A stretch of 64,000 bases of DNA. It comes from Brevibacterium pigmentatum (GTDB lineage: Bacteria; Actinomycetota; Actinomycetes; Actinomycetales; Brevibacteriaceae). The stretch's first letter is position 1. Each line of letters starts with the position of its first letter. Both the position numbers and the translations under genes were made by a program. The notes under the pieces are model-generated. The model saw nothing but the letters and a program-made list of their open reading frames with translations. It was not told where the DNA came from and made no database searches. The DNA is taken from positions 124,001-188,000 of the forward strand of contig NZ_CP050153.1 in NCBI RefSeq assembly GCF_011617465.1, read 5' to 3'. Of this stretch, positions 18,746 to 26,272 are shown one piece after another.

Positions 18746-20397
18746 AGCCGATCCGGTCCGTTCATCAGCTTGCCGGGATTCATGATGCCGGTCGGGTCGA
18801 CCTCGGCCTTGGCTGCGCGCAGCATCCGCAGCCACATCTGACCGGTCTCGGCAGGCAGCCACGGAGCGTGGTCGGTGCCGACGGCATGGTGATGGGTGAT
18901 CGTTCCGCCGCCCGCCATGATGGCGTCGCTGGCCGCGGACTTCAGCGCCTTCCACTGGGCGATCTCCGCCCCGACATCCTGCTTGGCGAAGACCGTGTAG
19001 TACAGCGAACAGCCGGTGGCGTAGAGATGCGAAACGTGGCAGAGCACGAATGCAGGAGTGCCGCGCTCGGCCATCGCTTTCTCGATTCCGGCGCTGATCG
19101 TGCCGTGGAGGTCATTCACCTTCGACCACGGGGCCGAGGTCTCCATCGTCTCGACGATCATGCCCTCACGCAGCAGCTGATCCCGCAGGTACGGAGTCGA
19201 GAAGCGGTGCTTCTCCCACGAGGCCTCCGGAACCGCGCCGAGGTTGACGCCCTTGTGTCTGCGCACGATCGAACGGCCCTGCGAGCGACGCGCACGCACA
19301 TCGGAGGGGGTGCCGTCGTAGCGGACGACGAGGAGACAGGGAGTCGTGAGGCCGCGGGCGCGCAAGTAGGCGAGAACGCCCTTGCGCTGCAGCTCGCTGC
19401 CGAGCTGCGCGAGACCGAACGCGGTCTCGTTGACATCCGAGAGACGGGCGATGTCGAGGTGCAGTCCCGACTGCTCCATCTCCCGCAGTGCTGCAGCCCC
19501 GGATTCGAAGTCCGGGAAGAACCAGGAGTCGCCCTGCACTGCCTTCGGCACGCGATGGATCCGCAGGGTCGCCTCGGTGATGATGCCCAGCGTTCCCTCG
19601 GAGCCGACGAACAGCTGGCGCGGATTCGGTCCGGCCGCCGTCGCCGGGGTGGTGCGCAGCTCGACGGGACCGTTCGGAGTCGAACAGCGCAGACCGCAGA
19701 CGTTCTCATCGATGCGGCCGTACCCGGTCGACTGCTGACCGGCCGAGCGGGTGGCGACCCAGCCGCCGACGGTGCTGAACTCGAAGGACTGCGGATAGTG
19801 GGCGAGCGTGAAGCGCCGAGCCTGCAGAGCCTCCTCGAGGTCGGGTCCGAAGACTCCGGCCTGGACGGTGGCCGTCAGCGACTCCTCGTCGATGTCGATG
19901 ATCCGGTCGAGGCGGGCCAGGCTGATGCTCACGACCGCCGCGAACTCGCCGCGCACGGCATCGATGCCGCCGACGACGCTTGTGCCGCCGCCGAAGGGAA
20001 CGACCGCCACGGATTCCTCGGCGCACAGCGCGAGGAGGGCGTCCACCTCGGCGTTCGAAGCCGGGTAGAGCACCGCATCGGGAGCGGTGACCAGCTCGCC
20101 GCTGCGCAGCCGGATGAGGTCGGGCAGGCTGCGCCCGGCCGCATGGGAGACGCGGACGGCGCGATCGTCGCGGACGAATTCCTCGCCCACCGCCTCGGCG
20201 AAACGGGCCCTGACTGCGCACGGCAGGACTGATTCGGGCAGCTCGACGTCCTCGAGCGCCACATGCGGCCTGTCGACTCCGGCCGGCCACCCGCAGTGTT
20301 TGCTCAGTATCACCTTCGCGCCGGGTTTGACCGGGCCGTCGTGGCCGTCTTCGCCCCAGCCCCACCAGCGCATACGCGGCTTGTCCATGGTCGTCAT
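18742..20397 (-). CDS. FAD-binding oxidase, alkyl-dihydroxyacetonephosphate synthase-like
   Basis: 551-residue flavoprotein of the VAO/PCMH group. The FAD-binding part contains PFGGGTSVVGGIDAV and STVGGWVATRSAGQQSTGYG. The C-terminal substrate domain has the histidine-rich GTITHHHAVGTDHAPW followed by DPTGIMNPGKL. These features match alkyl-DHAP synthases and their bacterial relatives. Overlaps both glpD and the DAG-kinase gene by 4 bases. With those partners, a role in glycerol-phosphate or ether-lipid metabolism is plausible, but the reaction is not proven by sequence. Confidence 0.82.
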   Translation of the reverse strand: MTTMDKPRMRWWGWGEDGHDGPVKPGAKVILSKHCGWPAGVDRPHVALEDVELPESVLPCAVRARFAEAVGEEFVRDDRAVRVSHAAGRSLPDLIRLRSGELVTAPDAVLYPASNAEVDALLALCAEESVAVVPFGGGTSVVGGIDAVRGEFAAVVSISLARLDRIIDIDEESLTATVQAGVFGPDLEEALQARRFTLAHYPQSFEFSTVGGWVATRSAGQQSTGYGRIDENVCGLRCSTPNGPVELRTTPATAAGPNPRQLFVGSEGTLGIITEATLRIHRVPKAVQGDSWFFPDFESGAAALREMEQSGLHLDIARLSDVNETAFGLAQLGSELQRKGVLAYLRARGLTTPCLLVVRYDGTPSDVRARRSQGRSIVRRHKGVNLGAVPEASWEKHRFSTPYLRDQLLREGMIVETMETSAPWSKVNDLHGTISAGIEKAMAERGTPAFVLCHVSHLYATGCSLYYTVFAKQDVGAEIAQWKALKSAASDAIMAGGGTITHHHAVGTDHAPWLPAETGQMWLRMLRAAKAEVDPTGIMNPGKLMNGPDRL

Positions 20398-21998
20398 CCT
20401 TCGTGTCGTGATTCGGTGCGCAGTTCCGGAGCGAGCCGGGCCACAGCGTCATAGAGGTCGGCGCGGTCGGCGTCGACGAGTCCCCACCGGGTCCGCCGGT
20501 CGATGACGTCCTCGACCGTCAGCGCCAGTTCGTGTTCGACGGCGAAATGGACCTCCGCGCCGGTCAGCGGGATGCCCTCGCGCACGGGTTCGTTGAGGGA
20601 GGGGTCGGCATCGCCGTAGGCTGCCACCTTCGCCGCGTCGGTTCCGTAGATGGCGACGAGGCGATCGGGCAGGCCAGGTGCGGGTGTGCCCTTGCCGACG
20701 AGGCCGAGTTCGGTCGTCCGGCATGCTCCGGCGCGCAGTCCGCCGACCCTGACGACGTCGTCGACGGCGTCTTCGGCCATGCGGCGGTAGGCGGTGAGCT
20801 TGCCCCCGACGATCGTCAGCGCCCCGGTCCGCGAGTCGCGCAGCAGGGCGTGTCTGCGGGAGAGGTCGGCGCTGCTCGAGGTGTCGCTTGTCTTGATCAG
20901 CGGGCGGAAGCCGGCGTAGCCGCCGACGATGTCGTCAGTGGTCAGCTTGTCCTCGAGAACGGCGTTGATCGTGTCGAGGAGGAACGCCTCCTCATCGCCG
21001 TCGGGAAGGGCGCGGTCCGGGATCGGACCGTGGTGCGGATCGTCGGTGAGGCCGATCATGACCAGACCGTTGTGCCACGGCACGGCGAAGACGTAGCGGC
21101 CGAAATGACCGGGCACCGGGGAGGTGATTGCGGCCTGTGGATCGCCGAGGCCGGCGGCCGGCACGAGGATGTGCGAACCCTTGCTCGGTGCCAGTACGAC
21201 CTCGTCCGAGAGAGTGTCCGACCAGACGCCTGCGGCATTGACGATCTGTCGGGCGCGCAGCGTGTGCTCCTGCCCGGTGAGGCGGTCCCTGATGTGCACA
21301 CGGGTGGGTTCGATGTCGGTCGCCTCGGCGTAGGTGATGACACCCGCACCGTGTTCGGCGGCGGTCCGGGCCAAGGCGACGACGATCCGTGCGTCGTCGA
21401 TGAGCTGACCGTCCCAGCTGAGCAGCCCGCCGCGCAGGCCGTCGGTCGCCGTCGTCGGGGCGAGCTGCCGGACTTCGGCGGCCGAGACGCGGCGGGGATG
21501 GGGGAGAAGCTCCTTCGGGGTGCGGGCGAGCATTCGCAGGACGTCGCCGGCGTGGAAGCCGGTGTTCGTCATGGCCGCCTCGACGCGGCCGACCCCCGGA
21601 TGCAGCGGGAAGATCATCGGCAGCGGTCGGATGAGATGCGGGGCGATGGTGTTCATCAGCCGGCCGCGTTCGACGGCGGATTCCCACGCGATCCCGACGT
21701 CGGCCTTCGCGAGGTAGCGCAGTCCGCCGTGGGCGAGCTTCGAGCTCCAGCTGCTCGTGCCCGAGGCAAGGTCGCCGCGTTCGACGAGGGTGACAGAGAG
21801 TCCGCGGCTGGCCGCGTCCAGAGCGACGCCGGCGCCGGTGAACCCACCGCCGATGACGACGACGTCGCAGATATTCGCCGAGGCGGCCGCGAGGTCACGT
21901 TCGCGCTGAGCGGCGCTGAGGGACGAGGTGTTCGCTGTGGCTTGGGAGCCGAGTCCCGCCGAGGTCGTGGGGCCGTCGTCTGCATTGGTGGAGGTCAT
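20394..21998 (-). CDS. glpD: Glycerol-3-phosphate dehydrogenase, FAD-dependent
   Basis: 534-residue membrane-associated flavoenzyme oxidising glycerol 3-phosphate to dihydroxyacetone phosphate with electrons to quinone. FAD motif DVVVIGGGFTGAGVALDAA (about residues 45-63), then ERGDLASGTSSWSSKLAHGG, RGGLLSWDGQLIDDARIV and the C-terminal VGGKLTAYRRMAEDAVDDV. ATG at 21998 follows AAAGGG; the upstream alternative at 22016 lacks this. First gene of a three-gene operon with 4-base overlaps. Confidence 0.92.
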   Translation of the reverse strand: MTSTNADDGPTTSAGLGSQATANTSSLSAAQRERDLAAASANICDVVVIGGGFTGAGVALDAASRGLSVTLVERGDLASGTSSWSSKLAHGGLRYLAKADVGIAWESAVERGRLMNTIAPHLIRPLPMIFPLHPGVGRVEAAMTNTGFHAGDVLRMLARTPKELLPHPRRVSAAEVRQLAPTTATDGLRGGLLSWDGQLIDDARIVVALARTAAEHGAGVITYAEATDIEPTRVHIRDRLTGQEHTLRARQIVNAAGVWSDTLSDEVVLAPSKGSHILVPAAGLGDPQAAITSPVPGHFGRYVFAVPWHNGLVMIGLTDDPHHGPIPDRALPDGDEEAFLLDTINAVLEDKLTTDDIVGGYAGFRPLIKTSDTSSSADLSRRHALLRDSRTGALTIVGGKLTAYRRMAEDAVDDVVRVGGLRAGACRTTELGLVGKGTPAPGLPDRLVAIYGTDAAKVAAYGDADPSLNEPVREGIPLTGAEVHFAVEHELALTVEDVIDRRTRWGLVDADRADLYDAVARLAPELRTESRHEG

Positions 21999-22027
21999 TC
22001 TCGCCCTTTCTGGCACGATGCCGTACC

Positions 22028-22059
22028 AGTTTGCATTCGGCGATGAGTGTTGTCAAGAT
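22028..22059. promoter_or_regulatory. Overlapping face-to-face promoters of glpD and the TetR gene
   Basis: Minus strand: TTGACA (22056-22051), 17 bases, CAAACT (22033-22028) for glpD. Plus strand: TTGCAT (22031-22036), 17 bases, CAAGAT (22054-22059), then 6 bases to the GTG of the TetR gene. The two occupy the same DNA, so polymerases or a repressor bound here would affect both directions. Confidence 0.5.
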
Positions 22060-22065
22060 CACACT

Positions 22066-22809
22066 GTGACTACTCAAGGACGCCCCTACGCCGGGGCCAG
22101 CCGCGAAGCGCGGGAAAGTGCTCGGCGGGAACAGATCATCGCGGCAGGGATCGAACTGTTCGGGACTCAGGGATACCGGGCGGCCACGGTGGGCGCGATC
22201 TGCGAGACCGCGGGGTTGAACAAGCGCTACTTCTATGAGTCCTTCGCCACCTTGGAGGATCTCCTGGTCGAAGTCTACGAGCGGGTGGTGGCCGATCTGC
22301 GGGCCGCGGTGCTCGCCGGTGGTGCGGCCGATGCAGGGGGATCTGAGGCTGCGACGGAGGCGCAGGGCGGCGAGTCGACGGCAGCATCAGGGGCTGACAC
22401 CACGGCGACGCCCGGTGTCGAGATCGCCGCGACACCCGGCGCCGAGGCCATGGGGGTGCTGCGCGGATTCATGGGCGGGTTTCTCGGCTGGGCGCAGGAG
22501 AACCCGATCTTCGCGCGAGTCCACCTCTTCGAAGTGCTCGGAGTCAGTGCGCGCATCGACGAGCTCTACCGTCGGCACGGGCGCGAGATCGGCGGTGAGC
22601 TTGCCGATTCGCTCTCAGCGGCGGTCTCTGGGCGGGGTGTCGTCGGTACCCGGCGCAGGGTGCTCGGCGATCTGCTCGTGGGTGCCGGCATCCAGATCGC
22701 CGTCGACTGGGTGATCGGCGGATATGATCCGCCGAAGGAAGAGCTGCTCTCCGAAGTCGAGGGGACGCTGGGCTGGGTTCTGACAGCCGGCGCGAGCTGG
22801 GATGGCTGA
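22066..22809 (+). CDS. TetR-family regulator divergent from glpD
   Basis: 247-residue regulator with an N-terminal TetR helix-turn-helix (ARREQIIAAGIELFGTQGYR, TAGLNKRYFYESFATLEDLL). The ligand domain is interrupted at about residues 84-128 by an Ala/Gly/Thr/Glu-rich low-complexity stretch not usual in the family. GTG at 22066 was chosen because a leaderless promoter ends 6 bases before it; an ATG at 22018 is in frame but would lie inside that promoter. Probably regulates the divergent glpD operon, itself, or both. Confidence 0.8.
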   Translation: MTTQGRPYAGASREARESARREQIIAAGIELFGTQGYRAATVGAICETAGLNKRYFYESFATLEDLLVEVYERVVADLRAAVLAGGAADAGGSEAATEAQGGESTAASGADTTATPGVEIAATPGAEAMGVLRGFMGGFLGWAQENPIFARVHLFEVLGVSARIDELYRRHGREIGGELADSLSAAVSGRGVVGTRRRVLGDLLVGAGIQIAVDWVIGGYDPPKEELLSEVEGTLGWVLTAGASWDG

Positions 22810-22812
22810 GCC

Positions 22813-23514
22813 TCAGGCCTCCAGGCCTTGGAAGGCCATCGTTGTGACCGCCTCGGCGATGGTGTCGGGGTCGACGGGATAGCTGGGGCGGTACCACTCG
22901 GTGATCGAGTTGACCATGCCGAAGAGCAGGCGGGTGATGAGCCCGGGGGTGAAGTCCGAGCGCAGACCGCCCTCGGCGATGGCGGCCTCGACGAGCGCAC
23001 GGACCTTCGCATCGATGTTGCGGCGGGCCTCGAGGGCTTCGCGTTCCAAGGGCGAGTTTCCGCGCACGCGCAGCAGCAGTGTCACCGAATGGTGATACTC
23101 GATGAGGATGACGACGCTGGCGCGCACGGCCAGCTGCAGGCGTTCGAGCGCGGTGACGTTCTCTCGCAGGCTCTCGGTCTCGACAGCGGAATCGAGGGCA
23201 CGGATGCCGCGGCTGATCGCCAGGTGCAGCAGCTCCTCCTTCGACTTCACGTGATGGTAGATCGCGGACTTCGTGATGCCGAGCTCACGGGCGACCGTGT
23301 CCATCGACGTGCCGTCGTAGCCGCGGGAGACGAAGACCTCTGTGGCCTTGTTGATCAAGGTCTCCCGGTCGTAGCCGGGACGGCCGCGGCGCGAGCGTTT
23401 GGGGGCGGTCGCCTCGGCGGGGGTCGTCGGGGACGTCGACGCGGCGGTCGTCGAGTCCGCGGACGACGTCGTCGAGTCCGGGGCTGTCGACGCAGGTGAG
23501 GACGATTCGGGCAT
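22813..23514 (-). CDS. TetR-family regulator, probable phenylacetate repressor
   Basis: 233-residue TetR protein. A disordered Ser/Thr/Ala/Pro N-terminus (residues 1-40) precedes RRGRPGYDRETLINKATEVF and the recognition region ELGITKSAIYHHVKSKEELL. It lies 105 bases beyond paaK on the same strand, beside the paa locus, and is the best candidate to bind the shared operator ACnGAcC-N4-GGTcAgT; phenylacetyl-CoA would be the expected inducer, as for other PaaR proteins. The second ATG (23514) is taken as start because TAGACT lies exactly 7 bases before it. Confidence 0.82.
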   Translation of the reverse strand: MPESSSPASTAPDSTTSSADSTTAASTSPTTPAEATAPKRSRRGRPGYDRETLINKATEVFVSRGYDGTSMDTVARELGITKSAIYHHVKSKEELLHLAISRGIRALDSAVETESLRENVTALERLQLAVRASVVILIEYHHSVTLLLRVRGNSPLEREALEARRNIDAKVRALVEAAIAEGGLRSDFTPGLITRLLFGMVNSITEWYRPSYPVDPDTIAEAVTTMAFQGLEA

Positions 23515-23521
23515 GCGCATC

Positions 23522-23527
23522 AGTCTA
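23522..23527 (-). promoter_or_regulatory. -10 element of the TetR (PaaR-like) gene, leaderless
   Basis: TAGACT on the minus strand, 7 bases before the ATG at 23514, the same hexamer and spacing as at 4546-4551. No convincing -35 is visible at 16-18 bases. Confidence 0.45.
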
Positions 23528-23619
23528 ATCGGCCACCTCGGTGAGTGCCGCGATCCAAGTCACAGCACTCGCCTCGGCGCGCGTCCGCAGCGTCGGTTCC
23601 GCGCATGCCCCGCCTCATC

Positions 23620-24915
23620 TCAGCGCACGCCCTCGCGGCGGTCGATGATGCGCTTCATCTTGCCGACCGAGCGCGGCAGGTCCCCGGGCATCTTGATGTC
23701 GATGGCGCAGGAGACGCCGAGGCGTTCCTTGATGCGGGCGGCCACGAGCTTGTCGAGGCCGTCGAGCTCGACGGCGCCGACGCCTTCGCGGGCCTCGACC
23801 TCGACGGTCATCTCGTCCATCCGACCCGGGCGGGTGAGGATGAGCTGGAAGTGGGGGCTCAGGGGTGCGAACTCGAAGAGCACGGTCTCGACGTTCGCGG
23901 GGTAGACGTTGACGCCTCGGATGATCATGAGGTCATCGGAGCGACCGGTGATGCGCGAGATGCGGCGGAAGTTCGGGCGCGCGGTGCCCGGCAGCAGCGT
24001 TGCGAGATCGTGCGTGCGGTAGCGGATGATCGGCAGCGCTTCCTTCGTCAGTGAGGTGAAGACGAGTTCGCCCTCCTCGCCGTCGGGCAGCACCTCGCCG
24101 GTGAAGGGATCGACGATCTCCGGGTAGAAGTGGTCCTCCCAGATCGTCGGGCCGTCCTTCGTCACCGCGGATTCGCAGGCCACACCCGGTCCCATGACCT
24201 CGGAGAGGCCGTAGATGTCGACGGCATCGATGTTGAAGGAGTTCTCGATCTCCTTGCGCATCTCGTCCGTCCACGGCTCGGCGCCGCAGATCGCGGTCTT
24301 CAGGCTCGTCGAGGTCGGATCGATGCCCTGCTTGTGGAACTCGTCGAGGATCGTGAGCAGGTAGGTCGGGGTGGCCGTGATGATGTCCGGCTTGAAGTCC
24401 TGGATGAGCTGCACCTGGCGCGGGGTCTGCCCGCCGGAGATCGGGACGACGGTGAACCCGTGACGCTCCGCCCCGTGGATGCCGAGTCCGCCGGTGAACA
24501 GGCCGTATCCGTAGGCGTTGTGCATCATCTGTCCGCGCTTGCCGCCGGCACCGAGGATGGACCGCGCGATGAGGCTGCCCCACCGATCGAGATCGCCCAT
24601 CGTGTACCCGACGACCGTCGGCAGACCCGTTGTGCCCGAGGAGGCGTGGATGCGCGCGACCTGCTCCTGTGGGACGGCGAAGAGCCCGAACGGATAGTTG
24701 TCGCGCAGGTCCTGCTTGTTCGTGAACGGCAGCTTCGCAATGTCATCGAGGCTCGTGATGTCGGCGGGAGTCACGCCGAGGTCGTCGAAGGCCTTCCGGT
24801 AGAACGGCACCCGTTCGTACACCGAGGTCACCGTCCTCTTGAGGTTCTTCAGCTGGTCGGAGCGCAGCTCGTCCAGGCTCATTCGTTCGCCGGCGTCGAG
24901 GTCGGTCTCAGTCAT
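23620..24915 (-). CDS. paaK: Phenylacetate-CoA ligase
   Basis: 431-residue AMP-forming ligase activating phenylacetate to phenylacetyl-CoA, the first step of the pathway. The P-loop is ASSGTTGLPTVVGYT; DIYGLSEVMGPGVACE and ITGRSDDLMIIRGVNVYP follow, and the C-terminal lysine is in SVGKMKRIIDRR. The second of two adjacent ATGs is used because it is 6 bases from AAGGAG. It follows paaI on the same strand and is probably transcribed from the paaI promoter. Confidence 0.94.
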   Translation of the reverse strand: MTETDLDAGERMSLDELRSDQLKNLKRTVTSVYERVPFYRKAFDDLGVTPADITSLDDIAKLPFTNKQDLRDNYPFGLFAVPQEQVARIHASSGTTGLPTVVGYTMGDLDRWGSLIARSILGAGGKRGQMMHNAYGYGLFTGGLGIHGAERHGFTVVPISGGQTPRQVQLIQDFKPDIITATPTYLLTILDEFHKQGIDPTSTSLKTAICGAEPWTDEMRKEIENSFNIDAVDIYGLSEVMGPGVACESAVTKDGPTIWEDHFYPEIVDPFTGEVLPDGEEGELVFTSLTKEALPIIRYRTHDLATLLPGTARPNFRRISRITGRSDDLMIIRGVNVYPANVETVLFEFAPLSPHFQLILTRPGRMDEMTVEVEAREGVGAVELDGLDKLVAARIKERLGVSCAIDIKMPGDLPRSVGKMKRIIDRREGVR

Positions 24916-25074
24916 CATCGTCTCCTTGCGAATCTCTTCTGTGTGTCAGATCCAAAGACCGCCGAGGTGGTCCACCGTTCTTCGGTGTCCGGTCGTCGAC
25001 GGGTGGTTCGGTGGGGGTGGTCCGGCGCGGCTGGGTGCCGGACGCGGGTCGGGAGGTTGTGCAGTCGGCTGGGT

Positions 25075-25611
25075 CTACTTACGGGCGGGCAACGTGCGGG
25101 AGCGGCCGCGGTAGGTGGCGATGATGTCGTCGCCGCGGGTGACCGTGACGTCGTAGATACCCGAGCGGCCCTGCTTGACGACTTCGTGGCCGCGGGCGAC
25201 GAGCTCGTCACCGAGGTACGTGGGCTTGAGGAAGTCGATGTCTCCGCCCGAAGCGACCGTGACCGAACCGGGATAGTTGCAGGCCATCGCGAAGGTGGTG
25301 TCGGCGAAGAGGAAGACGTAGCCGCCGTGAGTGATGTCGTGGCCGTTGGTCATGATCTCGGTGACCGTCATCGAGCACTGCGCCCAGCCGGGTCCGTGGT
25401 CATCGACGGTGATGCCCAGGTGCTGGGAGGCGCGATCGTTGGCGAACATCGCGGCGGCACCGGTGAGCTCCTCGGTGGCCGCATCGGTGGGGGACTCAGG
25501 TGCCGCCTGGGTGGATCCTGTTGGATCGGTCGGTGGTGTCGCCTCGGCGGGGGAGGGGGCGTTCGGGGTCTCCGACTCCGCGGTCGTCGTGTCGTGGGTG
25601 GGCTGTCCCAT
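25075..25611 (-). CDS. paaI: Phenylacetyl-CoA thioesterase, hotdog fold
   Basis: 178-residue thioesterase thought to rescue CoA from dead-end intermediates of phenylacetate breakdown. The hotdog domain (about residues 62-178) contains HGGYVFLFADTTFAMACN and SGGDIDFLKPTYLGDELVA, the PaaI signature. The first 60 residues are a Pro/Ala/Thr-rich extension absent from typical PaaI, with one CCTCGGCG octamer in its DNA (25542-25549). ATG at 25611 follows GGAGGAG. Confidence 0.88.
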   Translation of the reverse strand: MGQPTHDTTTAESETPNAPSPAEATPPTDPTGSTQAAPESPTDAATEELTGAAAMFANDRASQHLGITVDDHGPGWAQCSMTVTEIMTNGHDITHGGYVFLFADTTFAMACNYPGSVTVASGGDIDFLKPTYLGDELVARGHEVVKQGRSGIYDVTVTRGDDIIATYRGRSRTLPARK

Positions 25612-25731
25612 AGTCGGCTCCTCCTCGAGTCGCGGGTTCAGGCGCCGATGCACGAGGAGTGCCTGCGCCGCTGCGTATGGACGACGGTGAGAGTTCCCCG
25701 CGATCCCGGACGGTCAGCCCGTCGGAGAATT

Positions 25732-25779
25732 AACGACCATCTGGTCAATAAATATCGTTCCGATCGTCGTTGCTGTCAA
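25732..25779 (-). promoter_or_regulatory. paaI-paaK promoter with PaaR-type operator
   Basis: Minus strand: TTGACA (25779-25774), 17 bases, GATATT (25756-25751). The inverted repeat AACGACCATCTGGTCAAT (25732-25749) covers the expected start point. Confidence 0.65.
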
Positions 25780-25844
25780 GTCACGGGTGTGGTCGGGGTG
25801 TGTTCGTCTGCGAATCGCGCACGCATCCTCAAGCGCAGGCGGGA

Positions 25845-25891
25845 ATAGGTCACTATCGGATAGTTGCCGAGAAACATAGGTCGCTATCGGA
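25845..25891. repeat. Pair of 16-base direct repeats in the paaI-paaA region
   Basis: ATAGGTCACTATCGGA (25845-25860) and ATAGGTCGCTATCGGA (25876-25891) differ at one base and are 31 bases apart, about three helical turns, as expected for cooperative protein binding on one DNA face. The first continues into a CTATC-G-GATAG palindrome. Confidence 0.6.
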
Positions 25892-25957
25892 CATTATCCG
25901 GCGGGCGGAAGTATCCGATGCTGACCTGAATTCGGCAGGCGCCGCGCTGGTAGTGCG

Positions 25958-26017
25958 ATTGTTGGGTCGATCCGCGGTGGTTTCGTCGCCGATGACGCCG
26001 TGGATCGACCCAACAAT
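25958..26017. repeat. Dispersed 60-base palindromic element, copy 2
   Basis: Arms ATTGTTGGGTCGATCCGCGG (25958-25977) and its complement (25998-26017) pair with a single mismatch around a 20-base spacer. It is the better-preserved copy of the element at 12676-12735. Confidence 0.75.
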
Positions 26018-26146
26018 CCACTGATCGGCACGGCGACGCGGCACGGCGATCCCACAGTGCCGCGGCACGGCGGCGGGGCTGAGCGGCTCGTTCGCGTGGG
26101 CGGCATTGCGCCTCGGCGAGGGGTGTGCGACACTGGTGGCAACAAT

Positions 26147-26164
26147 ACAGAACAAATGGTCAGT
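26147..26164 (+). promoter_or_regulatory. PaaR-type operator upstream of paaA
   Basis: ACAGAACAAATGGTCAGT: the right half matches the consensus GGTCAGT exactly and the left half differs at one base from ACnGACC. It lies 108 bases before the paaA ATG. The matching promoter hexamers are not clear. Confidence 0.55.
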
Positions 26165-26272
26165 AAATGGATATCCCAGCCCGAAGGTTCTACGATGGTC
26201 GGACCGATTCGAGGTCGGCAGCCGCTGACCGAGGCAGGTCCTGACAAGGGCACATCCAAGGGTGGAGTGGTC

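Larger units (their letters stand above)
25612..26272. other. Divergent paaI/paaA control region, no gene
   Basis: 661 bases. From left to right: the paaI promoter and operator, two 16-base direct repeats (25845-25891), palindromic element copy 2 (25958-26017), a CCTCGGCG octamer (26111-26118), and the paaA operator (26147-26164). The short frames crossing this region only read through these repeats and have no coding character. Confidence 0.65.

Noticed and set aside
22018-22809. ATG at 22018 as start of the TetR gene
   Set aside because: It would lie inside the overlapping glpD/TetR promoters; the GTG at 22066 follows a leaderless-type promoter and begins near the domain.
25770-26024. 84-residue plus-strand frame crossing the palindromic repeat
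   Set aside because: Codon use unlike the neighbourhood and the frame is made of repeat and operator DNA.
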